In this document: piece after piece, positions 54,269 to 64,000 of the stretch
How positions within the stretch are numbered: position 1 is the stretch's first letter
Layout: the number at the start of each line of letters is the position of its first letter
Assembly (NCBI RefSeq): GCF_003007685.1
Contig: NZ_PXNN01000011.1
Span: 186,001-250,000 of the forward strand
DNA: 64,000 nt
Reading direction: 5' to 3'
DNA from: Marinobacter halophilus
GTDB lineage: Bacteria; Pseudomonadota; Gammaproteobacteria; Pseudomonadales; Oleiphilaceae
Notes under the pieces: model-generated
What the model saw: only the letters and a program-made list of their open reading frames with translations
Told to the model about the DNA's origin: nothing
The model's database searches: none
Translations under genes and position numbers: made by a program

Positions 54269-55816
54269 ATGACCGAGACGCGCAAGCCCACTGCACTGAT
54301 CATTCTCGACGGCTGGGGCCACCGTGACCCGGCCGAGGACAACGCCATCTCCAACGCCCGGACCCCGTTCTGGGACAAGCTCTGGCAGAATCAGCCCAAA
54401 ACCCTGATCAATACCTCGGGCATGTTTGTGGGGCTGCCCCAGGGCCAGATGGGTAACTCGGAAGTCGGTCACATGAATCTTGGCGCCGGCCGGGTGGTCT
54501 ACCAGAGCCTGACGCGGATCGACAAAGATCTGCAAGACGGCCTGTTCCAGAAAAACGAAGCCTTGTGTAATGCCATCGCCAAAGCCGTTGCTAAAGGCAA
54601 AGCCGTGCACATCTTGGGCCTGCTGTCGCCCGGCGGTGTTCACTGCCATGAAGATCACATGTTGGCCGCCGCCGAAGTGGCCGCCGCCCATGGCGCTAAA
54701 GAAGTCTACATCCACGCCTTTCTGGACGGCCGCGACATGCCACCGCGCAGCGCCCGCCCGTCTCTGGAAAAGGCCGCCGCCAAAATGAAGAGTCTCGGTG
54801 TCGGCCGGGTAGCCACCATTGTCGGCCGCTACTTTGCCATGGACCGCGACAATCGCTGGGAACGCGTTGAATCCGCTTACAATGCCATGACCCTGGCCGA
54901 TACCGAATTTACCTGCGAAGACCCGGTCATGGCACTGGAGCAGGCATACGAGCGCGGTGAAAATGACGAATTCGTCAAGGCCACCCACATCCATGCCGAA
55001 GGCCAGCCTGCCGGCACCATCAACGACGGCGACGCCGTGTTGTTTATGAACTTCCGTGCTGACCGCGCCCGGGAAATGACCCGCACCTTCGTCGATAAAG
55101 ACTTCGACGGCTTTGACCGTCGCAAGCAGCCGCAACTGGCTGACTTTGTGATGCTTACCGAATACGCCGCCGATATTGAAACCTCTTGCGCCTATCCGCC
55201 TGAGCAACTGACCAACGGTCTCGGCGAGTACCTGGCCACCCAAGGGAAAACCCAGCTGCGCATCGCCGAAACCGAGAAATACGCCCACGTAACATTCTTT
55301 TTTAACGGTGGCATGGAAACACCGTTTGCGGGCGAAGATCGCATTCTGGTGCCATCACCCAAAGTGGCCACTTACGACCTGCAGCCGGAAATGAGCGCGC
55401 CCGAAGTCACTGACAAACTGGTCGAAGCCATCAAGAGCGGAAAGTACGACCTTATCGTGTGCAACTACGCCAACGGTGACATGGTGGGCCACACTGGCAA
55501 ACTGGATGCGGCCATCAAGGCCGCCGAGTGCCTGGACCAATGTGTTCAACGCGTCGTCGAGGCGCTCGATGAAGTGGGCGGTGAATCGCTGATCACCGCC
55601 GACCACGGCAACTGCGAGCAGATGAGCGACCCGAACTCGGGCCAGGTGCATACCTCCCACACCATCGGCCCAGTGCCACTGGTTTACACCGGCCACCGAA
55701 CGCTCACCTTGAAAGATGGCGGCAGCCTGAGCGATATCGCACCCACACTGCTGGCCCTGATGGGGGACACGCCACCAAAAGAAATGACCGGCCACAACCT
55801 GGCAGACCTGGCCTGA
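54269..55816 (+). CDS. gpmI: GpmI, cofactor-independent phosphoglycerate mutase
   Basis: 515 aa, interconverting 3- and 2-phosphoglycerate. Manganese-site motifs are present: [11 protein letters not shown] at the start, [14 protein letters not shown] with the phosphoserine, and [10 protein letters not shown] and HTSHT near the end. ATG 54269 is used; a 10-residue extension from TTG is less likely. It begins the gpmI-envC-ctpA-yibQ cluster. Confidence 0.96.
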   Translation: MTETRKPTALIILDGWGHRDPAEDNAISNARTPFWDKLWQNQPKTLINTSGMFVGLPQGQMGNSEVGHMNLGAGRVVYQSLTRIDKDLQDGLFQKNEALCNAIAKAVAKGKAVHILGLLSPGGVHCHEDHMLAAAEVAAAHGAKEVYIHAFLDGRDMPPRSARPSLEKAAAKMKSLGVGRVATIVGRYFAMDRDNRWERVESAYNAMTLADTEFTCEDPVMALEQAYERGENDEFVKATHIHAEGQPAGTINDGDAVLFMNFRADRAREMTRTFVDKDFDGFDRRKQPQLADFVMLTEYAADIETSCAYPPEQLTNGLGEYLATQGKTQLRIAETEKYAHVTFFFNGGMETPFAGEDRILVPSPKVATYDLQPEMSAPEVTDKLVEAIKSGKYDLIVCNYANGDMVGHTGKLDAAIKAAECLDQCVQRVVEALDEVGGESLITADHGNCEQMSDPNSGQVHTSHTIGPVPLVYTGHRTLTLKDGGSLSDIAPTLLALMGDTPPKEMTGHNLADLA

Positions 55817-55836
55817 TCCGGCGGCGAGCCCACCCC

Positions 55837-56976
55837 ATGCTGATGCGCTCCGCGATACTGGCGTTGGCCCTCTTCCTGGGGGCCTCGCTGGCTCATGCCG
55901 AACAGGACGTTACCCCGGCGCAGGTAGAAGCGCTGAAAAAGCGTATTGACAGCATTGACAAATGGCTGGTCAGCGCTGAACGCAGCCGCTCTAACCTCGA
56001 AAAGCAGCTGGTCGCTACCGAGCGCAGAATAAGCGAACTGACCCGCGAACGCCGAAGCCTGAGAGTTCAGGCTGATCAACAGCAACAACGACTGACGGAA
56101 CTGCAAAAACAGGAAAACCAACTTGCCAATACGCTTGAGCAGCAACGCGAAGGCCTGAAAAAACAGATTCGTGCCGCCTGGATGGAAGGCGACGCCCCCG
56201 CCCTGAAAATCCTGCTCAACGAAATCGAACCGGGCATGATCGCGCGCACCATGACCTATTACGAATATCTGAGCCGGGACACCGTCGAACGCCTTGAGGC
56301 TTTTCAGGCCAGCCTGCGGGAACTGAAAGCAGCCAGGGCCGCAGTGCAGGCCAGCCGGGTAGAGTTGGCAAAGACCGAAACCAGCCTGGAGCAGCGCCAG
56401 CAACAGCTGGCCGACACCCGAAAAGAAAGGGAACAAACCCTGGCCGCACTCGATGCCGATATCCGCTCCCGCCGCGGTGAACGGAAAGACCTGGACGCTG
56501 ACCGCAAACGCCTGGAGCGGCTGCTCGACGAAGTTCAGCAAGCCATCGCCAGCATACCGGCCCCCAACGAATCCAGGCCATTCAAGTCCCTTCGCAACCG
56601 CTTGCCCTGGCCCGCCAATGGCCGCGTGGTCAGCCACTACGGCGCAGCCTATGCCGAGGGCAAGTTACGCCGAAGTGGTTTTATTATGAACACCCAGGAA
56701 GAAGCAGAAATCAAAGCGGTACATTATGGCCGTGTGGTTTTTGCTAACTGGCTCCGGGGTTTTGGCCTGATAACCATCATTGATCACGGCGATGGCTTCC
56801 TGACCCTGTACGGCCATAGCAGCAGTCTTTTTACCGCACCCGGCGACTGGGTGGCGGCAGGTGAAACCGTTGCCCTGGCAGGCCGCACCGGTGGCACCGA
56901 AGACCCGGCGCTCTATTTTGAAGTGCGCCAGAACGGCAAACCGGTTAACCCCCGCAGTTGGCTGGGCAAACCCTGA
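55837..56976 (+). CDS. envC: EnvC-like murein hydrolase activator
   Basis: 379 aa periplasmic protein. A signal peptide (to HAEQ, about 22) is followed by a long coiled coil (about 25-245) and a LytM/M23-like domain. The catalytic HxH is replaced (ALYFEVR instead of LHFEVR), so it should activate amidases in daughter-cell separation and not cut peptidoglycan itself. 20 bases after gpmI. Confidence 0.9.
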   Translation: MLMRSAILALALFLGASLAHAEQDVTPAQVEALKKRIDSIDKWLVSAERSRSNLEKQLVATERRISELTRERRSLRVQADQQQQRLTELQKQENQLANTLEQQREGLKKQIRAAWMEGDAPALKILLNEIEPGMIARTMTYYEYLSRDTVERLEAFQASLRELKAARAAVQASRVELAKTETSLEQRQQQLADTRKEREQTLAALDADIRSRRGERKDLDADRKRLERLLDEVQQAIASIPAPNESRPFKSLRNRLPWPANGRVVSHYGAAYAEGKLRRSGFIMNTQEEAEIKAVHYGRVVFANWLRGFGLITIIDHGDGFLTLYGHSSSLFTAPGDWVAAGETVALAGRTGGTEDPALYFEVRQNGKPVNPRSWLGKP

Positions 56977-57064
56977 AGCAAGGGGCTGACAAACGGCCTG
57001 TCGGGCGCCATACTGTCTTGAGCACCAGCCAGTCCAACTTGCGGAAACTCAACAGGATATGTGA

Positions 57065-58459
57065 ATGAAACGGGTCAGAAGTACATTCAATAACTCACCA
57101 CTGCGTTGCCTCACCCTTGCCGCCTGTTTGTTTGCCGCGCCCGGACTGGCACTGGCACAAGACCCGGAAGCTCAGACCCAACAAATTCTGGAGGGCATTC
57201 AGAACGGGGAAAGGGTACAGATTCAGCTTCCTGATCCAGAAGAACAGTTACCACTGGACGAATTAAGAAAATTCACCGAAGTCTTCAGCCGCATCAAAGC
57301 GGCCTATGTTGAAGAAGTGTCGGACCGCAAGCTGCTGGAAAGCGCCATCAAAGGCATGCTTTCCGACCTGGACCCGCATTCCACCTACCTGGCACCCAAA
57401 GACTACGAACAGCTTGAAGAAAGCACCTCTGGTGAGTTCGGCGGCCTGGGCATCGAAGTCGGCATGGAAAACGGCTTTATCAAAGTGATCGCTCCGATCG
57501 ATGACACGCCCGCCCAAAAAGCTGGCGTTCTGGCCGGCGACCTGATCATCAAACTGGGTGACAAACCGGTCAAGGGCATGTCGCTTGAGGAGGCCGTAAA
57601 ACTGATGCGCGGCAAACCCGGCACCGTGATCACCCTCACCATCATGCGTGATGGCGAAGTCGGGCCCATCGAGATTGACGTAACTCGCGATGTCATCAAG
57701 GTGACCAGCATAAAGTCCCGGATGATTGAAAATGGCTATGGCTATGTTCGTATCACACAGTTCCAGGCCGAAACCGGTTCTCAATTCCGGCAGGCCCTGA
57801 TCGGACTGGAAGAAGAGTACGGTAGTGACCTTGACGGCCTGGTCATTGATGTACGAAACAATCCGGGTGGCGTCTTGCAGGCCGCCGTTGAAACCTCAGA
57901 TGCACTGCTGGATGAAGGCCTGATCGTCTACACCGAAGGCCGGATTCAGAGTTCGCGCCTGCGCTTCAGCGCCAAAGCTGGCGATATCATGGAGGGCACG
58001 CCGATCGTGGTCCTGATCAATGGCGGTTCCGCCTCGGCATCTGAAATTCTGGCCGGGGCACTCCAGGATCACGGTCGTGCGGTAATCATGGGCACCCAGT
58101 CGTTCGGCAAAGGCAGCGTGCAAACCGTTATTCCACTGGATGAGACTCACGCCATCAAGATGACGACGGCCCGCTATTTCACCCCTGACGGCCGCTCTAT
58201 CCAGGCCACCGGAATCAAACCTGACATTGTGGTTCGTCCAGCGGAACTGACCGAACTTGATGGCCGGCCATTCTTCACCGAAGCTGACCTTAGTGGCCAC
58301 CTTGAAGGTGGCAACGAAGGTGACAGCCGTGATAAACAGGATCAGGACACCGAATCCCAGGCCTCCGCCGCAGAGCGTGACTATCAGCTGAATTCTGCTT
58401 TGAACCTGCTCAAAGGTATGAACATTCTCAACCGCAAAGAGCAGGACAAGAATCAGTGA
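57065..58459 (+). CDS. ctpA: CtpA-type S41 carboxyl-terminal protease
   Basis: 464 aa periplasmic protease. After the signal peptide (to LALAQ, about 31) come a PDZ domain (GGLGIEVGMENGFIKVIAPIDDTPAQKAGVLAGD) and the S41 catalytic region. The nucleophile Ser is in NGGSASASEILAGAL and the Lys in GTQSFGKGSVQ. It trims or degrades cell-envelope proteins. Its stop overlaps the GTG start of yibQ (GTGA). Confidence 0.94.
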   Translation: MKRVRSTFNNSPLRCLTLAACLFAAPGLALAQDPEAQTQQILEGIQNGERVQIQLPDPEEQLPLDELRKFTEVFSRIKAAYVEEVSDRKLLESAIKGMLSDLDPHSTYLAPKDYEQLEESTSGEFGGLGIEVGMENGFIKVIAPIDDTPAQKAGVLAGDLIIKLGDKPVKGMSLEEAVKLMRGKPGTVITLTIMRDGEVGPIEIDVTRDVIKVTSIKSRMIENGYGYVRITQFQAETGSQFRQALIGLEEEYGSDLDGLVIDVRNNPGGVLQAAVETSDALLDEGLIVYTEGRIQSSRLRFSAKAGDIMEGTPIVVLINGGSASASEILAGALQDHGRAVIMGTQSFGKGSVQTVIPLDETHAIKMTTARYFTPDGRSIQATGIKPDIVVRPAELTELDGRPFFTEADLSGHLEGGNEGDSRDKQDQDTESQASAAERDYQLNSALNLLKGMNILNRKEQDKNQ

Positions 58460-59274
58460 ACTTATTGAAAACCATGGCGCTGATGGCTGGTCTTACCGCC
58501 AGCCCAGCGGTGCTATCTGACCCACCGGCCAGCCAACAGTTTCCACCAACCATCGCCATCATCATTGATGACATGGGCCACAACCGTTATGAAGGTGAGC
58601 GACTGGCACAGATGGATCAGCCGCTGACACTGGCGTTTCTGCCCTATCTGAGGCACACCGTTCCCTTGGCCAAGCTGGCTTACCAGCAGAACAAAGAAAT
58701 TATGCTGCACGCCCCCATGGCCAATACCCGCAACTTTGGCCTTGGCCAGGGCGGCCTGACCCCAGACATGGATGAAGCCACGCTGACCCGAACGCTCAGG
58801 CGTTCGTTGCAGTCGATTCCCCATGTCAGCGGCGTCAACAATCACATGGGCAGCCTGCTGACTCAGCAGCTCCGGCCCATGGACTGGATCATGCAAGAAC
58901 TGCATCGCTACCCAGTGTATTTTGTCGACAGCCGAACCATTGCCAGCTCTATCGCCGGCAGTGTCGCAACTGCCTACCAGATTCCAAGCCTGACCCGCGA
59001 TGTGTTTCTGGACCATGAACAAACCGAAGAGTTTGTCGATCAGCAATTCAAACTGTTGATCAAGACTGCCAAAGAAAACGGCACGGCTATCGGCATAGGC
59101 CACCCGCACAAGGTCACCGTGGACTATCTGGCAAAGCATTTGCCAGAACTGGATGAGCAGGGCATCGCCATCGCTACGATCAGCGGTATCTGGGCTATGC
59201 GCAATGGTAATCAGAAAATGTTTGCGGAAGGTGAAAAGCAGGCCATTCGGCCCGCTTATGCGAGAAGTAATTAA
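58456..59274 (+). CDS. Divergent polysaccharide deacetylase family protein (YibQ-like)
   Basis: 272 aa with a signal peptide and a modified NodB-type fold. It contains [33 protein letters not shown] and HAPM, and ends with [13 protein letters not shown]. The pair of aspartates and histidines suggests a metal site. The substrate is unknown; the family regularly follows envC-ctpA. GTG start at 58456. Its stop overlaps that of convergent hisF. Confidence 0.87.
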   Translation: MNLLKTMALMAGLTASPAVLSDPPASQQFPPTIAIIIDDMGHNRYEGERLAQMDQPLTLAFLPYLRHTVPLAKLAYQQNKEIMLHAPMANTRNFGLGQGGLTPDMDEATLTRTLRRSLQSIPHVSGVNNHMGSLLTQQLRPMDWIMQELHRYPVYFVDSRTIASSIAGSVATAYQIPSLTRDVFLDHEQTEEFVDQQFKLLIKTAKENGTAIGIGHPHKVTVDYLAKHLPELDEQGIAIATISGIWAMRNGNQKMFAEGEKQAIRPAYARSN

Positions 59275-60044
59275 TCGCGGACTTCGATGCCCTGAGCCTT
59301 CATAAAGGCCTTGGCTTCGGGAATGGTATGCTGAGCGAAGTGAAAGATAGATGCTGCCAGCACGGCATCCGCGCCACCCTTGATAACGCCATCTGCAAGG
59401 TGCTGGAGTTCACCGACACCCCCTGAGGCAATCACCGGCACTACAACCGCATCGCTGATTGCACGGGTGAGCCCCAGATCAAAACCAACCTTGGTGCCAT
59501 CACGGTCCATGCTGGTAAGCAGCAGCTCCCCTGCTCCCATTTCCACCATTTTCCTGGCCCAGTCAACAGCGTCCAGTCCGGTCGGCTTGCGACCGCCGTG
59601 AGTGAAAATTTCCCAGCGCGGCTCCTCGCCTTCAGCACCGACGCGCTTGGCATCGATAGCCACCACAATGCACTGGCGGCCAAAGCGATCCGCCGCCTCC
59701 CGCACAAATTCCGGATTAAATACCGCCGCGGTGTTGATCGACACTTTATCGGCGCCTGCATTCAATAACCTACGAATGTCGTCTACAGTACGCACACCAC
59801 CGCCAACGGTCAGTGGAATGAACACTTCCGACGCCATTCGCTCCACGGTTTCATAGGTGGTGTCGCGGCTTTCGTGACTGGCGGTAATGTCCAGGAAGGT
59901 TATTTCATCGGCGCCCTGCTCGTTGTAGCGGCGCGCGACCTCTACCGGGTCGCCGGCATCGCGGATATCAACAAAGTTGACGCCTTTGACCACTCGGCCT
60001 TTATCGACGTCCAGGCAGGGAATGATGCGTTTTGCCAATGCCAT
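59271..60044 (-). CDS. hisF: HisF, imidazole glycerol phosphate synthase cyclase subunit
   Basis: 257 aa TIM barrel that with HisH converts PRFAR and ammonia to imidazole glycerol phosphate and [24 protein letters not shown] and the phosphate-binding [13 protein letters not shown] are present. It follows hisA by 9 bases and is the last gene of hisBHAF. Confidence 0.96.
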   Translation of the reverse strand: MALAKRIIPCLDVDKGRVVKGVNFVDIRDAGDPVEVARRYNEQGADEITFLDITASHESRDTTYETVERMASEVFIPLTVGGGVRTVDDIRRLLNAGADKVSINTAAVFNPEFVREAADRFGRQCIVVAIDAKRVGAEGEEPRWEIFTHGGRKPTGLDAVDWARKMVEMGAGELLLTSMDRDGTKVGFDLGLTRAISDAVVVPVIASGGVGELQHLADGVIKGGADAVLAASIFHFAQHTIPEAKAFMKAQGIEVRD

Positions 60045-60053
60045 AATACGACC

Positions 60054-60791
60054 TCAGTCTCGCAGGCTGTCACAAAAAGCCTGAGCTTCCGCAACATCCA
60101 GGGTGCCTTCGTAGATGGCCCGGCCAGTGATGGCACCGATCACGCCTTTGTCTGCTACGGTTGCCAGACGCTTGAGATCATCCATGTTGGTGACGCCGCC
60201 AGACGCAATCACCGGAATGCCGCCCTCTTCCGCCAACTTTGCCGTGGCTTCCACGTTGACGCCCTGCATCATGCCGTCCCGAGCGATGTCGGTGTAAACG
60301 ATGGCTTCAACACCGTCGTTGGCGAAGCGCTTGGCCAGATCAACCGCCATCACTTCAGACACTTCCGCCCAACCGTCGGTGGCAACGCGGCCGTCTTTGG
60401 CGTCCAGGCCAACGATGATATGGCCAGGAAACCGCTGACACATCTCGGTGACAAATTCCGGCTCTTTGACCGCCTTGGTACCGATAATCACCCACTGCAC
60501 GCCAGCCCTGAGATAGGCTTCAATGGTGTCTGCGGAGCGTATGCCCCCGCCGATCTGAATCGGCAGATTCGGGTATTTTACCGCGATGGATTTGACGATT
60601 TCACCGTTGACCGGCTCGCCCGCAAAAGCACCGTTCAGGTCAACCAGGTGCAGGCGGCGGGCGCCGGCGTTGACCCATTTGGTGGCCATATCCAGCGGAT
60701 CGTCGCCGAATACTGTGGAATCTTCCATGCGGCCCTGGCGCAGGCGTACACATTTTCCGTCTTTCAGATCAATGGCGGGAATAATCAGCAT
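60054..60791 (-). CDS. hisA: HisA, ProFAR isomerase
   Basis: 245 aa TIM barrel of histidine synthesis, related to His[21 protein letters not shown] and [17 protein letters not shown] are characteristic. Its start overlaps the hisH stop by 7 bases. Confidence 0.96.
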   Translation of the reverse strand: MLIIPAIDLKDGKCVRLRQGRMEDSTVFGDDPLDMATKWVNAGARRLHLVDLNGAFAGEPVNGEIVKSIAVKYPNLPIQIGGGIRSADTIEAYLRAGVQWVIIGTKAVKEPEFVTEMCQRFPGHIIVGLDAKDGRVATDGWAEVSEVMAVDLAKRFANDGVEAIVYTDIARDGMMQGVNVEATAKLAEEGGIPVIASGGVTNMDDLKRLATVADKGVIGAITGRAIYEGTLDVAEAQAFCDSLRD

Positions 60792-61426
60792 GTTCCGGTC
60801 CAGTTGGTAAAGTTTTCCAGCAACTGCAGCCCTGCCCGAGCGCTTTTCTCCGGGTGAAACTGCACGGCAAAAATATTATCGCGAGCGACGGCGGCGGCCA
60901 GATCGACCCCGTAACGAGTGCGGCCGGCCATGTCAGCATTGCCTTCGGCTTCGGCGTAAAAGCTGTGCACGAAGTAGAAGCGGTCGCCGTCCGGGATGTT
61001 TTGCCACAAGGGGTGGTCAACCGTCTGCCAGACCTGATTCCAGCCCATGTGGGGCACCTTCAGGCGCTCGCCGTTTTCGGTGAGTTTGTCGCCAAAGTAG
61101 CGGACTTCAGACGGGAACAGGCCAATACCCTCCACGCCACTGTTTTCTTCACTGCGGGCCATCAGAGCCTGCATGCCGACACAGATGCCAAGGAAGGGAC
61201 GGTCCTGAGAGACCTCTTTGACAAGATCAACCACGCCCAGGCGATGCATTTCGGCCATGCAGTCGCGGATAGCACCCACGCCCGGCAGGATGACCCGGTC
61301 GGCTTCGCGAATCTGGTCGGCGTTGTCGGTGACCAGCACGGTGCAATCCGGGGCTACGTGCTCCACCGCCTTACGGGCGGAATGCAGGTTGCCCATGCCG
61401 TAGTCGATGATGGCAACGGTCTTCAT
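60785..61426 (-). CDS. hisH: HisH, imidazole glycerol phosphate synthase glutaminase subunit
   Basis: 213 aa class I glutamine amidotransferase with nucleophile Cys in [11 protein letters not shown] and the His-Glu pair in VQFHPEKS. It supplies ammonia to HisF. The N terminus [19 protein letters not shown] is typical. Confidence 0.96.
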   Translation of the reverse strand: MKTVAIIDYGMGNLHSARKAVEHVAPDCTVLVTDNADQIREADRVILPGVGAIRDCMAEMHRLGVVDLVKEVSQDRPFLGICVGMQALMARSEENSGVEGIGLFPSEVRYFGDKLTENGERLKVPHMGWNQVWQTVDHPLWQNIPDGDRFYFVHSFYAEAEGNADMAGRTRYGVDLAAAVARDNIFAVQFHPEKSARAGLQLLENFTNWTGTC

Positions 61427-61455
61427 GATGTTTTCAGATTCCTGTCGGTAACCGG

Positions 61456-62049
61456 TTACAGAGCGCCCTTGGTGGACGGGGTGATACCCGCCATACGCTC
61501 ATCCATTGCAATCGCCATACGCAGGGCGCGACCGAAGGCTTTGAACACGGTTTCAATCTGGTGGTGGGTGTTCTTGCCCTTCAGGTTGTCGATGTGCAGG
61601 GTCACCATGGAGTGGTTGACGAAGCCATGGAAGAATTCTTCAAACAGATCCACGTCAAACCCGCCCACAGAGCCACGGGTGTAGGGGACATTCATGCACA
61701 GGCCAGGACGGCCGGAGAGGTCAATCACCACGCGGGACAGCGCCTCATCCAGCGGTACATAGGCGTGGCCATAGCGGACAATGCCTTTCTTGTCGCCCAC
61801 CGCCTGTTTGAACGCCTGGCCCAGAGTGATGCCGATATCTTCCACGGTGTGGTGGTCGTCAATGTGCAGGTCACCCTTGCTTTGGATATCCAGATCCACC
61901 AGACCATGGCGGGCGATCTGATCCATCATGTGATCAAGAAAGGGCACACCGGTGTCAAAGTTGGATTCACCAGTGCCGTCGAGATTAATCTCGACGGCAA
62001 TCTGGGTTTCAAGGGTATTTCGTTCTACCCGTGCCTTACGTTCGGCCAT
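61456..62049 (-). CDS. hisB: HisB, imidazoleglycerol-phosphate dehydratase
   Basis: 197 aa monofunctional enzyme; the phosphatase half found in E. coli HisB is absent. Metal-binding motifs [22 protein letters not shown] and [14 protein letters not shown] are present. First gene of the his unit, 29 bases before hisH. Confidence 0.96.
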   Translation of the reverse strand: MAERKARVERNTLETQIAVEINLDGTGESNFDTGVPFLDHMMDQIARHGLVDLDIQSKGDLHIDDHHTVEDIGITLGQAFKQAVGDKKGIVRYGHAYVPLDEALSRVVIDLSGRPGLCMNVPYTRGSVGGFDVDLFEEFFHGFVNHSMVTLHIDNLKGKNTHHQIETVFKAFGRALRMAIAMDERMAGITPSTKGAL

Positions 62050-62154
62050 GGAGACTCCGTTAAAAAACTGGCTTGCTACCGAGAACTAGTTGTCACGCGA
62101 TTATACCCGTTAAGACAACCGGAGTCCCGCAACGGGATCAATCACCCTGATAGC

Positions 62155-62616
62155 TCAGAACGCTTTCTTGAGGTTGTTCATGTAGGTGTCAACCAGGCTG
62201 TTGAATTCATGCTTGATGACAGGGCTGATGGCCAGTTTGAGCAGGCTCGGCAGCGGCACGGTCAGCTGGGCACTGGTCTGGAAGCGCACTTTGGTTGAGT
62301 TGTCGCCATTGGCATTGAGCGTCCAGGCACCGCTGACGACACCATTACCCTCGCCTTTTACCGGCTCCCAGGTAATCTTTCCGGCTTCTTTGTCTGCATG
62401 GTAGGTGCAGGCATAAACCGATTGGATGGCGTGCTTATCGACACCCACCTTTTCCATTTCCCAGCGGTAGGCATTGCCACCCAGGTCGATCAGCTTGTCT
62501 ACTTTCGGAAAGTGACTGGCGGAACGGGGTACGTCTGCCAACAGATCGAACACTTCGTTATAGCCTGCCGGAATCTCGATGTCCCGGTTCAGCTCAATCG
62601 ATACGGTAATGGCCAC
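62155..62616 (-). CDS. SRPBCC-superfamily protein
   Basis: 153 aa with a START/Bet v1-like fold (EVFDLLADVPRSASHFPKVDKL, then WTLNANGDNSTKVRFQTSAQLTVPLP). Such proteins bind hydrophobic ligands, but no ligand can be told here. GTG at 62616 follows AAAGGAG and begins VAITVSIELNRDIEIP. A longer frame upstream is not supported. Separated from hisB by about 105 bases with no clear signal. Confidence 0.75.
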   Translation of the reverse strand: MAITVSIELNRDIEIPAGYNEVFDLLADVPRSASHFPKVDKLIDLGGNAYRWEMEKVGVDKHAIQSVYACTYHADKEAGKITWEPVKGEGNGVVSGAWTLNANGDNSTKVRFQTSAQLTVPLPSLLKLAISPVIKHEFNSLVDTYMNNLKKAF

Positions 62617-62813
62617 AGCCAACTCCTTTTTATGCTTGTTTGTGCGCGCCAGAGTGGTTGCTCTGACTTCTGGACGGGATGTATTTTGAACCAAGACTAC
62701 CGCATTGTCATATTCCTGCGCTGTTAATTTACTAACCCTGCGTTATCCTTTGGGTTATTCATCCGAAATATGCCGGGTAGCACACCCTGCCGGGAAGACA
62801 AGGAATTCGTAAC

Positions 62814-64000
62814 ATGAAAGTTATTCGCTACGCGCTATACGCCGTAATCGCACTGGTTTTACTGGCCGTTATTGCAGTTGCCATCGCTGTCGCCGTGATC
62901 AACCCAAACGACTACAAACCACATATTGAAGCTGCGGTGAAAAAGCACAGCAATCTGGAGTTGATCATCGATGGTGACATTGGCTGGTCCTTCATTCCGC
63001 TTGGCCTGGAACTCAATCAGGTCGAGGCCACACTTGAAGGTGAGCGCTTTGTGGCCCTGGAACAACTGATCGCGCAGATCGATTTCTGGTCGTTGATCGC
63101 CATGTCTCCGCAAGTAAACACTTTCTTGCTGAACGGCCTGGACGCCAGGCTGGAAGTGAACGAACAAGGCGAAGGCAACTGGGCCAGGATCATGCCGGAG
63201 CGGGATGCCGACAGTGTTGTGACTGACACAGAAGAACCGACCGCAGAGACGACAGAGGAAACCGGCGCTGGTGACACCCTGAACTTCAACGTCGAAAACG
63301 TCGAAATCAGCAATGCCCGGGTCCACTACAACGACCTGAGCACCGGCCAATCCGCTACTCTGGAAGATCTTTCAGTATCTGCCAGCAACATCACCCTGGG
63401 CTCTGAGTTTCCGCTGGATATCCGTTTCAAGGTAGAAACCGCTCAACCCCAGCTCACCGTAAACGGCAGCATCAACGCACGCATGAAGGCAAACGAGGCG
63501 CTCAATGAATTCGCCATGTCTGGCCTGAACGCGGTCTTTGATATGAGCGGCGAACCGTTCGGTGGCAAATCGGTAACAGCGGAAATGGGCGGCTCGCTGG
63601 TGGCCAACCTGGAGAGCGAAACCGCGTCGCTGACCAACTTCAGCGCCAGCCTGGCTAATCTCGAACTGAGCACCAACCTGAACGTCAAAGGCTTCGGCGA
63701 CACACCAGCCGTTGACGGGCGCATGGAAATCTCCTCATTCTCCCTCAAGCAGCTGCTGAGCAACCTGGGCCAGCCGGAACTCGAAACTGAAGACCCAGAA
63801 GTGCTCAAGGCCATCGCCTTGTCCGTCAACCTGGGCGGACAGCCCGGCACCGTTGCCCTGAGCGATCTGAACATCACTCTGGACGACACCAGCTTCAACG
63901 GCAGTGGCAGCTATGACCTTGCCACCGGCGGCCTGGTGTTCAACCTGCAAGGCGACAAAATCAATGCCGATCGTTACCTGCCGCCAGCATCGGAAGGCGA
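62814..64000 (+). CDS. AsmA-family protein (3' end cut by window edge)
   Basis: 395 codons visible, still open at 64000. An N-terminal helix (about 4-28) is followed by the family start NPNDYKPHIEAAVKKHSNLELIIDGDIGWSFIPLG. An acidic Thr/Glu linker (about 142-160) and beta-rich repeats follow. AsmA proteins are inner-membrane-anchored periplasmic proteins thought to help move phospholipids or assemble outer-membrane proteins. AAGGAA precedes the ATG. Confidence 0.88.
   Translation, partial: MKVIRYALYAVIALVLLAVIAVAIAVAVINPNDYKPHIEAAVKKHSNLELIIDGDIGWSFIPLGLELNQVEATLEGERFVALEQLIAQIDFWSLIAMSPQVNTFLLNGLDARLEVNEQGEGNWARIMPERDADSVVTDTEEPTAETTEETGAGDTLNFNVENVEISNARVHYNDLSTGQSATLEDLSVSASNITLGSEFPLDIRFKVETAQPQLTVNGSINARMKANEALNEFAMSGLNAVFDMSGEPFGGKSVTAEMGGSLVANLESETASLTNFSASLANLELSTNLNVKGFGDTPAVDGRMEISSFSLKQLLSNLGQPELETEDPEVLKAIALSVNLGGQPGTVALSDLNITLDDTSFNGSGSYDLATGGLVFNLQGDKINADRYLPPASEG

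Overview
The window reads as a chromosome segment of a denitrifying marine gammaproteobacterium. The gene content and protein sequences look most like Marinobacter: a nir cluster ordered S/DLGHJEN, heme d1 synthesis split over four Lrp-like proteins, the suf, hmu and fabAB neighbourhoods, and a NaChBac-type channel. The genus is inferred from recalled resemblance, not from a search. No rRNA, tRNA, CRISPR array, prophage or insertion sequence was seen.

Region 1 (1-17.5 kb) is a denitrification island. The nitric oxide reductase accessory genes norD-norE-norF run in from the left edge. Facing them is a minus-strand operon nirC-nirF-nirQ plus a small membrane protein. A cupredoxin and a PhnD-like binding protein are divergent. 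The nitrite reductase gene nirS with a NirT-type multiheme cytochrome fused to an ethylbenzene-dehydrogenase-like domain forms a minus-strand unit. Divergent from nirS is the heme d1 operon nirD-L-G-H-J-E-N. FNR/DNR-type boxes precede nirC, the cupredoxin gene, nirS and nirD, several at the spacing expected for direct activation. Two copies of a structured repeat flank the island; their outer stems differ in sequence but each still pairs perfectly.

Region 2 (17.5-28.5 kb) holds a Crp/Fnr regulator, wrbA, a hemolysin III family gene, an nnrS remnant, three nitrate/nitrite (NNP) transporters with a universal stress protein gene, a membrane-anchored ankyrin protein, a voltage-gated cation channel, a SirB-family protein and an intact nnrS. 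narK and the usp-narK pair carry FNR-type boxes, so nitrate uptake and NO response adjoin the respiratory island.

Region 3 (28.6-45 kb) is mostly housekeeping: fabA-fabB, a stand-alone AraC DNA-binding domain, trhP (tRNA hydroxylation) with an FNR-like box, the suf operon BCDSATE behind an IscR-like site, flgP-flgT, an outer-membrane TraF-like barrel, cca, a pteridine reductase, a thiolase and trmL.

Region 4 (46-53 kb) is a heme uptake operon hmuRYSTUV on the minus strand behind a Fur-like box, with a HmuY-like lipoprotein that appears to carry two tandem domains. Region 5 (53-64 kb) contains secB, a rhodanese-fold protein lacking its cysteine, gpmI-envC-ctpA-yibQ, hisBHAF, an SRPBCC protein and the start of an AsmA-family gene cut by the window edge. 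Nitrate import, nitrite and NO reduction, heme import and Fe-S assembly together supply and run an anaerobic nitrogen-oxide respiratory chain.
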